This document shows positions 20,203-29,288 of a stretch of DNA of 64,000 bases, one piece after another. Origin of the DNA: Candidatus Cloacimonas acidaminovorans str. Evry (GTDB taxonomy: Bacteria > Cloacimonadota > Cloacimonadia > Cloacimonadales > Cloacimonadaceae); contig NC_020449.1 in the NCBI RefSeq assembly GCF_000146065.2, positions 124,001 to 188,000 on the forward strand, written 5' to 3'. Under the pieces are notes generated by a model, which ran no database searches, had not been told where the DNA came from, and saw only the letters and a list, made by a program, of their open reading frames with translations. Position 1 is the first letter of the stretch. Every line of letters begins with the position of its first letter. The position numbers were made by a program, and so were the translations under genes.

Positions 20203-21111
20203 CTAAAATCCCGCTTTCATCTTTTGCCAGTTGTTATCTATCAATTCAGCAATGGTTTGTGCTTTGCCGTCACTGCCTAAAGGATCAAGGGTAAGTAGTT
20301 TCAAGTTAAATTCTTTAGAGAGTGTTTCACCAGCTTTTCTATCCATTTGCGGTTCCAGAAAAATAGCTTGGACATTATGTTCTTTTATGATGTTGCCTAG
20401 GAGAGCAAGTTCTTTGGGAGTGGGTTCTTTACCAGGACTTTCCTGCACAAAGCCCAATTCCTCAATATCAAATTCCTGGAGGAAATAGTGGAAGGCATTA
20501 TGATAGGTAATAATTGCCGGGTTTTTGTATTGAGTTCTTTCCGTTTTAATTTTATCAATTAAATTTTGCAGTTCCTGTTGCATTTGTTGCGCATTGTGTT
20601 TGAAGACAAAAGAAGAATTGGGAAAGCGAGTGCTAAGTTCTTTTTCCAGAAAACCAATGAGGCGAATCATTAAAGAGGGAGAGGTCCATAAATGGGGGTT
20701 TTGAGCGTGTTGATGTTGGTGTTCAACTGGTTCAGGAACTTCTTCTTCCGCAAGTAATTTCCTTTCCGGCAGAGGAATAATATCTTTCAGCAAAGAAGCT
20801 GCTGCCACATAAACATCTTTTCTTTCCGCAAAATTCTTTTCCAGATTTGCCTCCAATCCTAAACCATTGGCAAGAATGAAAGAAGCGGAACTGAAGTTTT
20901 TTAAATCGGCAGGACCGGGTGACCAGGTATGAGGTGAAGCATTTGGAGGAATAATACATTTAACCTCAAATTCATTTCCCGCAAGTTGTTTCAGAATAAG
21001 CTCGTAGGGATGAATTGAAGCCAGAAGCAAAGGATTTTGCTTTTCTTCCTGGTTTTGGCAGGAAAAAGCGAAGAGCAAAGTGATAAGCACGCTCCATTTA
21101 AGATACTTCAT
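20203..21111 (-). CDS. znuA: Zinc/manganese-binding lipoprotein (ZnuA-like)
   Basis: Cluster A-I solute-binding protein (302 aa). The signal peptide ends in a lipobox (L-F-A-F-S-C-Q), so it is anchored to the membrane. The metal ligands expected for the family are visible: His in 'NASPHTWSPGP', a histidine-rich loop 'EHQHQHAQNPHLW' (about residues 130-142) and His in 'TYHNAFHYFLQEF'. The charged His-rich loop points to zinc rather than manganese. It is the first gene of the operon; AGGAGG precedes the ATG, and two CACCGA-family motifs lie in the 50 bases before the RBS. No Zur box could be recognised. Confidence 0.92.
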   Translation of the reverse strand: MKYLKWSVLITLLFAFSCQNQEEKQNPLLLASIHPYELILKQLAGNEFEVKCIIPPNASPHTWSPGPADLKNFSSASFILANGLGLEANLEKNFAERKDVYVAAASLLKDIIPLPERKLLAEEEVPEPVEHQHQHAQNPHLWTSPSLMIRLIGFLEKELSTRFPNSSFVFKHNAQQMQQELQNLIDKIKTERTQYKNPAIITYHNAFHYFLQEFDIEELGFVQESPGKEPTPKELALLGNIIKEHNVQAIFLEPQMDRKAGETLSKEFNLKLLTLDPLGSDGKAQTIAELIDNNWQKMKAGF

Positions 21112-21411
21112 TTTTACCTCCTAAGCTTTTATACACCGAGAACACCGAATTTACCGAAAGCACCGAGTTTATTTTATAATTATTAGCAATGCTAATTTTC
21201 ATTCTCAATTCTCAATTCAGCATATAATTTTTCCGGCTAACTATAAATCGTTTTCCCAATTCCATCTTTCCATCTCATCATCTTGCTATTTTTAGGGCAT
21301 CTCACTTTATTTTAATTTTACAGTTCGCACTTTACTATATCGCATCCTCCACCCATCGTAAAGGATGGGTTGAGGACGGGTTGATGATGTGTAGCAAGCA
21401 AGGAAGAAATC
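21112..21411. other. Gap with CACCGA motifs and a possible pepA terminator hairpin
   Basis: There is no gene here. 21131-21170 has CACCGAGAACACCGAA followed by ACCGAAAGCACCGAG, members of the dispersed family. At 21356-21375, CCTCCACCCATC/GGATGGGTTGAGG forms a hairpin (one mismatch) 3' of pepA on the minus strand; without a T-run it is only a weak terminator candidate. Confidence 0.55.
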
Positions 21412-22893
21412 CTATTCCATATATTTTAAAAGAGTTGTGAGCAAACGGACACCTGCTCCTGTTGCACCGTAGTTATAAATTCCGTATTCTTTATCTTTGA
21501 AGGCGGTTCCGGCAATGTCAATATGCAGCCAGGGCTTATTCTGCACAAATTCTTGCAGGAAAAGACCCGCAGTAATAGTGCCGGCAGAGGGACCTCCGGA
21601 ATTTTTCAAATCGGCAATTTCGGATTTGAGTTGTTCTTTATATTCTTCAAAAGCGGGAAGTTGCCAGATATTTTCACCGGTAAAGTGAGCTGCATTTTTC
21701 AGCTGTTCCAGCCAGGGTTCGTTATTGGTAATCACGGCAGAAATTTGTGTTCCCAAAGCGGTAACTGCAGCACCTGTTAAAGTTGCGATATCAATAATGC
21801 GGTCGCAATGTTCTTTTTCCAGAGCATAATTGATAGCATCGCAAAGAGTTAAGCGACCTTCAGCATCGGTATTGACTACTTCAATGGTTTTTCCGCTCAT
21901 TGAAGTAATTACATCTCCGGTATGATAAGCATCCCCGGAAATCATATTTTCGCAGGCAGCGATGATGCCTACTACATTAACTTTCAATTTCATAGCAGCA
22001 ATTGCACACATAGTTCCGATAACGGCAGCTGCACCTCCCATATCATCTTTCATATTTGACATTCCTTGTGCACTTTTAATACAGTAACCGCCGCTGTCAA
22101 AGGTGATACCTTTTCCGATTAAAGCAATGGTCTCCTGATGGTGTTCAGGATTTCCTAAATGGCGCATAATAATAAGTTTTGGCTCGTGAGTTGAGCCGCG
22201 TCCCACAGCTAAAAAGGCATCCATTTTGATGCGTTTAAGTTTATCCAGGGAATGCACATCAATAGAAAAACCGTATTGCAAAGCTGCCTGTTTGGCTGTT
22301 TCCGCAAGGTTTTCGGGAGTAATAACATTGGCAGGTTCATTTACCAAATTCCTGGCAAAATTGGTTGTTTCGGCATAAATGCGTCCTTCTACTATACCTC
22401 TGTTTAGATGGCGAGTATTTTTAGAGAGGAGCATATAATGCAATGCCTCAATTTCGCTTTCGTTTTTAGCCGAGCTTAAGTATTTGTTAAATTGATAGGT
22501 AACCAGTAAAGCCGTTTCGGAAAGCAAATGACCAAAAGCCACATCGGTTATAGGGCAATCAAACCCTTGAAAAAGATAGATTTGTTTGGCTTTTAATTTG
22601 GCAGCGAAACGAATTGCGGAAGCCAAAAGATTGCGGACTTTATTAATATTGAGGTCGTTTTTATTGCCGGCACCCAGTAAAATAATATTTTGTCGTTGGA
22701 TTCCATTCACGCTGGCAAAGTTCTTTAAATCCCCGTAAGCGAACTTAAAATCCTCACTTTTACAATAGACCTGAGCCGTTTTGGCGATGTTTTGCGGTAG
22801 CAATTCTACCTTGTCCAATGCACCGTTTTCTTCCTGGAAAATGATTATACAATCCATATCTTCCGGGACTTTACGGATGATGTCGATCTTCAT
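21412..22893 (-). CDS. pepA: Leucyl aminopeptidase (M17)
   Basis: A 493-aa cytosolic aminopeptidase, usually a hexamer with two metal ions. There is a variable N-terminal domain (about 1-165), then a catalytic domain with 'GKGITFDSGGYCIK' (Lys and Asp ligands), 'MKDDMGGAAAVIG' and the family signature NTDAEGRL. The catalytic Arg lies in that motif. It is a typical full length. It is last in a four-gene minus-strand run with the protease-barrel fusion (30 bases upstream), an MCE protein and a conserved unknown. In an amino-acid-fermenting organism this enzyme would help free amino acids from peptides. Confidence 0.95.
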   Translation of the reverse strand: MKIDIIRKVPEDMDCIIIFQEENGALDKVELLPQNIAKTAQVYCKSEDFKFAYGDLKNFASVNGIQRQNIILLGAGNKNDLNINKVRNLLASAIRFAAKLKAKQIYLFQGFDCPITDVAFGHLLSETALLVTYQFNKYLSSAKNESEIEALHYMLLSKNTRHLNRGIVEGRIYAETTNFARNLVNEPANVITPENLAETAKQAALQYGFSIDVHSLDKLKRIKMDAFLAVGRGSTHEPKLIIMRHLGNPEHHQETIALIGKGITFDSGGYCIKSAQGMSNMKDDMGGAAAVIGTMCAIAAMKLKVNVVGIIAACENMISGDAYHTGDVITSMSGKTIEVVNTDAEGRLTLCDAINYALEKEHCDRIIDIATLTGAAVTALGTQISAVITNNEPWLEQLKNAAHFTGENIWQLPAFEEYKEQLKSEIADLKNSGGPSAGTITAGLFLQEFVQNKPWLHIDIAGTAFKDKEYGIYNYGATGAGVRLLTTLLKYME

Positions 22894-22923
22894 TCTGAAC
22901 TCCTTATTGTTTTTTATAGTATA

Positions 22924-25900
22924 TTAAAAATCTTCGGATAAGCTTAAGTAATACATCGGTTTGGAAATTTTGGAGAGGTCAGTAAGCCAGGCAATATCAA
23001 ATTTTAACACAAAATAACCTAAATTGAGACGAGGTCCGAAACCGTAACCCAATTTTATATCATTCAGTTTACCGTCTATCACTCCCCTAAAATCAGAATT
23101 TTTATCCCAAGCAGCTCCCATATCGGCAAAAATGCTTCCGCGAATATTGCGTAGCTGTAAAGGCACGGGAAAAGCCAAATAGAGATAATCAAAGAAAGGA
23201 AAACGCAGTTCAGCAGAACCCAAAATCATTCTTTCTCCGTCTATATCTTCATTTAATGCCCGCACACCATACAAACCATCAAGATTAAAACGCTGAGGTG
23301 ATTCACCGGTACTGATTCCTGCATTCAAACGAAAAGCCAGAGAATAGCGTTTTTCAAAAAAGTTGTAACAGCGCAGATCAAGATAGTTGGTAAAATAGTT
23401 CAGCTCATTTTTAGCAAAGCTTTTCCGAATGAGATAATAATAACGCCAACCAACCATAGGTCCTGTAGAGCCGAAAAGAGCATTATCAAAAACAAAAGCC
23501 AAGCCAGGTGCAATAACCGTATCGGTCTCTTTGGAGATATCCATTTGCCAGTTTTCTGTAGGAACATCCTCCGGTGCCAGATAATCCCATTCCTGTTTCA
23601 CATAATACAGCTGGCTGTCAAATTCCAAACGCGTAAACCTACTGAAGGGATAACGGTAAATAAAAAGCATTCCCAGTTCGCGTTCTCGCAAGCGAAAATA
23701 ATCATCCTGACCGATACGATAACGCCTATAAAGCGTTTCATCATAGAAATTATAGACCCCTATTCCGTAATCAGCACGATGCTTTAGATTCATAAAAGAA
23801 AGGAAAAGATTGCTGTCTTCAATTTTTCCTGAAATCCCCAAACTGATACCTATTCCATAATTGCCCATTAAATCACTTAAAGTGAGATCAATAGCTCCCA
23901 CGGTGCCTGTGTAAGATGAATACGCCAATCCGCCCCAGATGCTGTCTAAAGCGAATTTTGTTTTATATTTTTCTATTTTGGGCGGAACATTAATACTATC
24001 CGGTTTATCATCCCAGGAAAAATCCTGAAAATGTTTCAAGGAATCGCTTTTGTCCGATTCATTATTGGAAATATGAGGGCGACGGGGATTTTGTTGTGGG
24101 GATTGTTTTTTAGAAAGATGTTGTGCTTTGCTTCTTTTTCCGTAATAATCAAGACGGGTAAGGTCTATGGTTTGTAAAAGGTCATCGGCACGCACAAAAC
24201 TTTGCGGTTGGCTGCTTTCTTCATAAATTAGATTTTTCAGGGGATTATCGTCAAAATAGATATCCCAGGCACCGTCAAAGTAGTCGCTTATAACTAGATA
24301 ACTATCATCAAAGCTGATATCGCCATTCATAATACCGGCAATGCATTTAGTGAGTTCAGCGCGCTGTCCGGTTTCCCAATCCAGAATTTCATAATTGGCA
24401 AGGTTATATTTATAGGAAAGAAAGACGAGCTTGGAACCGTCTTCTGCCCAAATTGGACTGAAACAATCGTAATTTTCAAAGGTTCTTTCAACTATTTCAC
24501 CGGTCTCAATATTGAAAGTGAAAATATCGCGCGTAAGGTCTGAAAACAAACCATAACTGATTTCCTGCTTTTCACACTTATGTTCACTATCGTAAGCAAT
24601 GTATTTGCCGTCGGGTGAAAAACGGGGATGAGCATCGTCATAACTGTCATCAGTTAGCTGAGTTAATTTTCCTGTTTCAATTTCATAAAGATAGAGGTCG
24701 GATTGCATATTTTTTTGACCTGCCAAAACCAGAAACAAGCCATCGGGAGAAACATCCGCTTCATAAATTGCTTGCAATTCCGGAATGCTGATGGTCTGCA
24801 CGATTTTTTTAGTGTTTACATTCAGGATTTGTATTTTATCACCGGTAGCTGTCTTGGCAGAAAAAGCAATTCTTTGATTATCGGGAAACCAGGAAAGAGC
24901 CGAACGCAAATAGTAAAATTCTTCTGCCTTGCCACTTTTCTCACCCTTAAAAATCAATTGCGGTTGAGCTAATCCCTGAGTTCCAGCCAGCCAAATACTG
25001 TATCTTCCACCGGCATTAGAATAATATACATAGCGTGAACCATTAGGAGAAAAACGAGGTGCCAAATTGAAATAGGAACCATCTTTTTTATGAAATGTCC
25101 GCTGTTCAAAATTCTCCATCGGAATATCGTGACTATTTATCAGGGGATAGTAATCTCTCTTTAACTTATAATGCCAGCGGGATTCCAGGTCTTCAAAATC
25201 CATTCCGAAAACCTTTTTCGTAGCTTCATCAAGATTGAATGAGGAATGAATGGCAAAAAAATACTCGGGAACTTTTTCTCTGCCCCAGGTTTCAGCTATA
25301 AAAGTTAAAAAACTCTCGCCTAAACGATATGCCAAGTAGCCATCGGCACTGTTCAATCTACCGATGGTATTATTTATCACCATATCCAACAAATACATAT
25401 TATTATAGTCATCTTCGCCACCAACGGAAAGATATTCCGGAAGTCCTTCCGAAAACCAAAAAGGAAAAGAAGTGGGACGGAGCATAGAATTGGGATTTAC
25501 AAAACGATTATCCATTGCATTTATATAAGCATGAGTAAGTTCATGTGCTAAAAGTTCTTCCAGATTGGCATAACTGCCTTCAAAAGGAACCACAACACGG
25601 TTATGTAAACTTTCCGTAAAACCGCCTACTCCTTCGGTTAAAAGATAATAAGTTATATTGGTGGATAAAAATTCTTGCTTAGTACTGTAAAAAATAATAG
25701 GAATCCGGGCTAAAATCGGAACCTTGAATTCCGCTTTAATATAATAATATATATCTTCAGCCATTAAAGCCGCAATGCGGCCAAATTGATCTTCCCCTGC
25801 GGGAAAATAGATATCAAAATGCATTGTTTGAATGGTAGAGAAATCCTGAGGAGCAAAATTAACTTTATTTTGACCGAAACTGTAAGCAAAAACAGAACTG

Positions 25901-25944
25901 CATAAGACAAAGAGGATTATTAGACAATATAGCTTTTTATTCAT
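22924..25944 (-). CDS. Metalloprotease-like / TolB propeller / outer-membrane barrel fusion
   Basis: A 1006-aa three-part protein. The signal peptide is followed by a gluzincin-like (peptidase MA) domain at about 30-290 with H-E-L-T-H at residues 134-138 and a downstream Glu in 'WFSEGLPEY' (about 164-171), so all zinc and catalytic residues seem present. A TolB-type beta-propeller follows at about 290-600 ('PRFSPNGSRYVYYS', 'PRFSPDGKYIAYDS'). After a Ser/Lys/Asn-rich linker, the rest (about 670-1006) is strand-rich and ends like an Omp85-type barrel ('GDFxx' strands, 'FADMGAAWDKNSDF', final Phe). It would sit in the outer membrane with the protease facing the periplasm or, less likely, the surface. 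Confidence 0.85.
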   Translation of the reverse strand: MNKKLYCLIILFVLCSSVFAYSFGQNKVNFAPQDFSTIQTMHFDIYFPAGEDQFGRIAALMAEDIYYYIKAEFKVPILARIPIIFYSTKQEFLSTNITYYLLTEGVGGFTESLHNRVVVPFEGSYANLEELLAHELTHAYINAMDNRFVNPNSMLRPTSFPFWFSEGLPEYLSVGGEDDYNNMYLLDMVINNTIGRLNSADGYLAYRLGESFLTFIAETWGREKVPEYFFAIHSSFNLDEATKKVFGMDFEDLESRWHYKLKRDYYPLINSHDIPMENFEQRTFHKKDGSYFNLAPRFSPNGSRYVYYSNAGGRYSIWLAGTQGLAQPQLIFKGEKSGKAEEFYYLRSALSWFPDNQRIAFSAKTATGDKIQILNVNTKKIVQTISIPELQAIYEADVSPDGLFLVLAGQKNMQSDLYLYEIETGKLTQLTDDSYDDAHPRFSPDGKYIAYDSEHKCEKQEISYGLFSDLTRDIFTFNIETGEIVERTFENYDCFSPIWAEDGSKLVFLSYKYNLANYEILDWETGQRAELTKCIAGIMNGDISFDDSYLVISDYFDGAWDIYFDDNPLKNLIYEESSQPQSFVRADDLLQTIDLTRLDYYGKRSKAQHLSKKQSPQQNPRRPHISNNESDKSDSLKHFQDFSWDDKPDSINVPPKIEKYKTKFALDSIWGGLAYSSYTGTVGAIDLTLSDLMGNYGIGISLGISGKIEDSNLFLSFMNLKHRADYGIGVYNFYDETLYRRYRIGQDDYFRLRERELGMLFIYRYPFSRFTRLEFDSQLYYVKQEWDYLAPEDVPTENWQMDISKETDTVIAPGLAFVFDNALFGSTGPMVGWRYYYLIRKSFAKNELNYFTNYLDLRCYNFFEKRYSLAFRLNAGISTGESPQRFNLDGLYGVRALNEDIDGERMILGSAELRFPFFDYLYLAFPVPLQLRNIRGSIFADMGAAWDKNSDFRGVIDGKLNDIKLGYGFGPRLNLGYFVLKFDIAWLTDLSKISKPMYYLSLSEDF

Positions 25945-25952
25945 TAGCTTTC

Positions 25953-26855
25953 CTAAAATACGCTGAATTTAATGTATTTTTTGGGGTTTTCCTTAATATC
26001 TTTAATGAGGGCATTGAGATTATCGGTTGCATTGGTGATTTTTTCATATAACTGCTTATCATTTAGTAATAAACCAGCAGTACCTGCGTTTTCGGTAAGG
26101 GCTTTGGCAGAACGATTCAAATTGGCAGAAAGAATTTTTAACGAATCCAAAGTAGCAGAAAGTTTCTCTATAGTTATGTTCCCTTCCACCAAAGTATTTT
26201 TTAAGGGTTCTTTATTTTCCGCTATAACTTCCTGCAGAGAAGAGGTTAAATCCTCAATTTTATTCACTGTAATAACGAGTTCCTGTTTTATTTCTTTAGC
26301 TAAATTGCCCATTTCAGTTACTGTGCCATCGGCATTTTGCACTAACTTTCGGGAACTTTGCAGTAAGCCATTGGGAGAATTAAGTAATTTAACCGTTTCA
26401 TTCAATTCATCCAAGCCCGCAGATGCTTTACTAATCAATTCCATCATACCTTCCGGGGAAGTTCCCTGTTGCAATTTTTTTATATTTAGGGGATTTTTTC
26501 CATCTCCCGGAATAATGTTTAATGCCTTTCCACCCATCAAAGAACTGTCCGAAACCAGAAACCGTGTTCCTTCCGTTAAAATTATATCACTTCTGATATT
26601 AGCAGTTGTAATTACCTTATCTTTGCTCGCAGTTATGCTTTTTACTCTACCAACTTCCATTCCGCGATACATAACTTTATCGCCAACTTCCAAACCCATC
26701 ACATTTGGAAAGGCAATTTTCAGTTCATAATGGGAACGGACTGCTAAACGACCGCTAAGCCAAAAATAACTAAAAACCAGAATCAGACAGATAACAATTG
26801 TCCAGATACCTGTTTTTATTTGCACGCTACGCAGGTTAGGATAGAATTTCTTCAT
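25953..26855 (-). CDS. MCE/MlaD-family lipid-transport protein
   Basis: A 300-aa protein with one N-terminal membrane helix (about 17-35), a single MCE domain (about 38-115, 'VMGLEVGDKVMYRGMEVGRV'), and a long helical tail with heptad character that ends in basic residues. MCE proteins form hexameric rings that carry phospholipids between the two membranes. The usual permease (MlaE) and ATPase (MlaF) are not adjacent here. It is followed 8 bases later by the protease-barrel fusion. A second MCE protein is cut by the end of the window. Confidence 0.85.
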   Translation of the reverse strand: MKKFYPNLRSVQIKTGIWTIVICLILVFSYFWLSGRLAVRSHYELKIAFPNVMGLEVGDKVMYRGMEVGRVKSITASKDKVITTANIRSDIILTEGTRFLVSDSSLMGGKALNIIPGDGKNPLNIKKLQQGTSPEGMMELISKASAGLDELNETVKLLNSPNGLLQSSRKLVQNADGTVTEMGNLAKEIKQELVITVNKIEDLTSSLQEVIAENKEPLKNTLVEGNITIEKLSATLDSLKILSANLNRSAKALTENAGTAGLLLNDKQLYEKITNATDNLNALIKDIKENPKKYIKFSVF

Positions 26856-26861
26856 TACCTT

Positions 26862-28157
26862 TTAGGTCTTCAGCTGTTTCTTTTCAGCAGCGGGGAAAAG
26901 GACATTATTCAGAATTAAACGATAGCCGGGTGAATTTTTATGCAGTTCTAATATGGTTTCCGGATCGCCAACTTTATGCTGATAATCCTCTGGATCATGA
27001 CCACCGTAAAAAGTGAAAGTCCCTTTGCCAATATTGCCATGAATGTATTTAACTTCATTCTGACCGGGAACTTCCGCTAAAATAATCACACTTTTCTTTA
27101 CCTTATCCTTGAAAAAAGAAGTGGTCTGACCCAGAAAACCGTTTATAACATTAGTATGACATTGCGTAAGCATTGTGGGAACAGGATCATACTTGGCGCT
27201 GAAATCAAAAAGCTGAAAATAATCCGCTTCGGGACCTCTTAAACTGGAATAATCGCTGGCATCTATATCGGAAAATTCATATTCATAAGGATTGGGACGC
27301 AAAGTAAAATTTTCAAAGGCAAAAGTGCGGGAAAAATCCAGTTTACTTTGATACTGAGGGTCTATGCCATCACCGTCAATAGCGGCATCTACAATATCTA
27401 CATCTTTGGCTGCTAAGGCAATATCATAAGTATCGGTAGCAGCACACATAGCAAACATAAAACCACCGTTTATTACATAGTTGCGTATCTTTTCCGCTAC
27501 TGCATGCTTCAATTGCCAAACCTTGGCAAAATTATGTTTAGCAGCCATTGCTTCATTTACACGTACATCATTTTGATACCAGCTGGTATTTCTATAAGAA
27601 CCATAAAACTTGCCATACTGACCTGTAAAATCCTCATGGTGTAAATGCAGCCAATCATATTCCGGAAGCTTGCCTCCTAAAACTTCATCATCCCAAACAC
27701 GGTCATAATCAATTTCCGCATAATCCAAAGCCATAGTTACTGCATCATCCCAGGGAAGAGCATTAGGAGGTATATAAACCGCTATTTTAGGTTCTTTTTC
27801 CAGGGCTATGCTTTCCATATTATTCGCCTGAATTTCCATTAAAATTGCCGCTACATCAGAAGAAGAAACATTTTCATAACGCACACCCCGAATGTTACAA
27901 AGAGCAGTTAAACTTTCGGAATCGGGAAAAAGAAAACTTCCTCCCCGATAGTTTAAAAGCCATCTGCCAACAAGATGTTCTTTCAGACCCGCAAAGGCAA
28001 TGCCATAGGCCTTTAGATGGTTGGTCTGCGTGTTATCCATAGGGATTAAAATATCAGCAGATAAAGGTATTATAGTAAAACTGCTAAACACTATTAAGCA
28101 TAGCAGAATAACTGATATCCTTTTTCCTCCAACACACACCAACGCTTTTCTAAACAA
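26862..28157 (-). CDS. Conserved exported protein, often labelled 'asparagine synthetase B'
   Basis: A 431-aa protein with an N-terminal signal peptide (about 12-34). It has the strongly conserved segments 'ILIPMDNTQTNHLKAYGIAF', 'WLLNYRGGSFL', 'WDDAVTMALDYAEIDYD', 'YDWLHLHHEDFTGQYGKFYG', 'GGFMFAMCAATDT' and 'YGGHDPEDYQHKVGDPET'. The family is widespread in Bacteroidetes-like genomes, where it is often annotated asparagine synthetase B. I see no N-terminal nucleophile Cys2 of a glutamine amidotransferase and no PP-loop, so that name looks wrong. 'GGFMFAMC' recalls a class I amidotransferase-like nucleophile elbow. It starts a four-gene run, 6 bases before the MCE gene. The function is unknown. 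Confidence 0.7.
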   Translation of the reverse strand: MFRKALVCVGGKRISVILLCLIVFSSFTIIPLSADILIPMDNTQTNHLKAYGIAFAGLKEHLVGRWLLNYRGGSFLFPDSESLTALCNIRGVRYENVSSSDVAAILMEIQANNMESIALEKEPKIAVYIPPNALPWDDAVTMALDYAEIDYDRVWDDEVLGGKLPEYDWLHLHHEDFTGQYGKFYGSYRNTSWYQNDVRVNEAMAAKHNFAKVWQLKHAVAEKIRNYVINGGFMFAMCAATDTYDIALAAKDVDIVDAAIDGDGIDPQYQSKLDFSRTFAFENFTLRPNPYEYEFSDIDASDYSSLRGPEADYFQLFDFSAKYDPVPTMLTQCHTNVINGFLGQTTSFFKDKVKKSVIILAEVPGQNEVKYIHGNIGKGTFTFYGGHDPEDYQHKVGDPETILELHKNSPGYRLILNNVLFPAAEKKQLKT

Positions 28158-28385
28158 GGATTTATCCTCCTTAATTTAATTCCTGCTTATATAAAGCTAT
28201 TTTTATGTCATAAAACGCATAAATGTCTTCTGCTGTCAAGATAAATCTCACAAACAACGAAAACAAAGAGGACACCGAAGAAAAAGAGTATTTTTTTACA
28301 TGGAAAACACTGAATACACCGAGAGCACAGAAAAAACTATACAACTAATAAACTTCCAATATAGCTCCAGCCCTCTCTACCCCTT
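28158..28385. repeat. CACCGA-family motifs in a gene-free gap
   Basis: 28258-28330 holds GGACACCGAAG, AACACTGAATACACCGAGAG and related words between two minus-strand genes. No promoter could be picked with confidence. Confidence 0.6.
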
Positions 28386-29288
28386 TCACTGAAACACATA
28401 AATCAGCCACGGAATATAAAACAGAGCAATAAAAATGGATATAGAAACAATAGTAGCCGCAAACTCTCTATCCAAATTTTCCAAATTGGCAAAAATAAGA
28501 GTATTAAAACCAATAGGCAAAGCAGCACAAACAGTTACTACAGTTCTGGTTATTCCCTTAAACCCAAAAAGAGCAGATAGAACAATACCTATGCCCAAAC
28601 CAATGCCCATTCTAATAAAAATGGCAATTGCCGCTTTTCCGATATTACAGCGTTTGGGATTAAAATAAAGTCCTAAGGCAATCATCATTAAAGGGACCAT
28701 CGGTTGCCCCATAAAATTGAGAAAATTCAAAGCTAAAGCAGGCATCGGGACTTTAGTTAATTTCCAGGAAAAGGCAATTAACATAGCCCAAAGGGGAGGT
28801 AAACGCAAAAACTTTTTCCACTCAATTGCCGCTGTTTTGCTATTATTTCCATATTTTATGGCATTGTAATAGGTAAAGGTAAAAATCATAAAGGTATTGC
28901 CAATATCAAAAAGTGATGCTCTGGCAAGTCCTTCATTGCCAAAGGCAGCAAAGAAAAAAGGCAAGGCATAAGCAGTATTCATAATCATTGTTCCCACCAG
29001 GAAACTGCCGAAAGTGGTTTTTTCCATTTTCAAGTGTTTTCCTATAGTGCGGGAGATAATATACATCAGAAAGACAATAATAATGGCTGTAAATGGAATT
29101 AAAGCCATATCCGCTTTTAGCTGAATATTGGAAATAGCAATAATGGTTAAAGAAGGTAAACATACATTAAGCACAACCCTCAAAAGAACAGGCGCATCGT
29201 CTTTAGACAGAAGCTTTAGAAGTTTAAAGGCAATGCCTACAAAAAAAGCCAGAATAAGAGGAATTATCTTTTCAATAAAGGGATTCAT
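28386..29288 (-). CDS. AEC-family transporter
   Basis: A 300-aa membrane protein with about ten hydrophobic segments in two five-helix halves, typical of the auxin-efflux-carrier/malate-permease family ('RVVLNVCLPSLTIIAIS', 'GTMIMNTAYALPFFFAAFG', 'MIALGLYFNPKR', 'CAALPIGFNTLIFANL'). Members export or exchange organic acids. The ATG overlaps the stop of the phosphate transporter gene (4 bases), so translation is coupled. Substrate cannot be predicted; a C4-dicarboxylate would suit a fermenter. Confidence 0.88.
   Translation of the reverse strand: MNPFIEKIIPLILAFFVGIAFKLLKLLSKDDAPVLLRVVLNVCLPSLTIIAISNIQLKADMALIPFTAIIIVFLMYIISRTIGKHLKMEKTTFGSFLVGTMIMNTAYALPFFFAAFGNEGLARASLFDIGNTFMIFTFTYYNAIKYGNNSKTAAIEWKKFLRLPPLWAMLIAFSWKLTKVPMPALALNFLNFMGQPMVPLMMIALGLYFNPKRCNIGKAAIAIFIRMGIGLGIGIVLSALFGFKGITRTVVTVCAALPIGFNTLIFANLENLDREFAATIVSISIFIALFYIPWLIYVFQ

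Noticed and set aside
25972-26730. 252-codon plus-strand frame
   Set aside because: It is antisense to the MCE gene; the minus-strand product has a clear domain.
26862-28157. Asparagine synthetase B
   Set aside because: The expected N-terminal Cys nucleophile and synthetase ATP-binding loop are not visible; kept as a conserved unknown.
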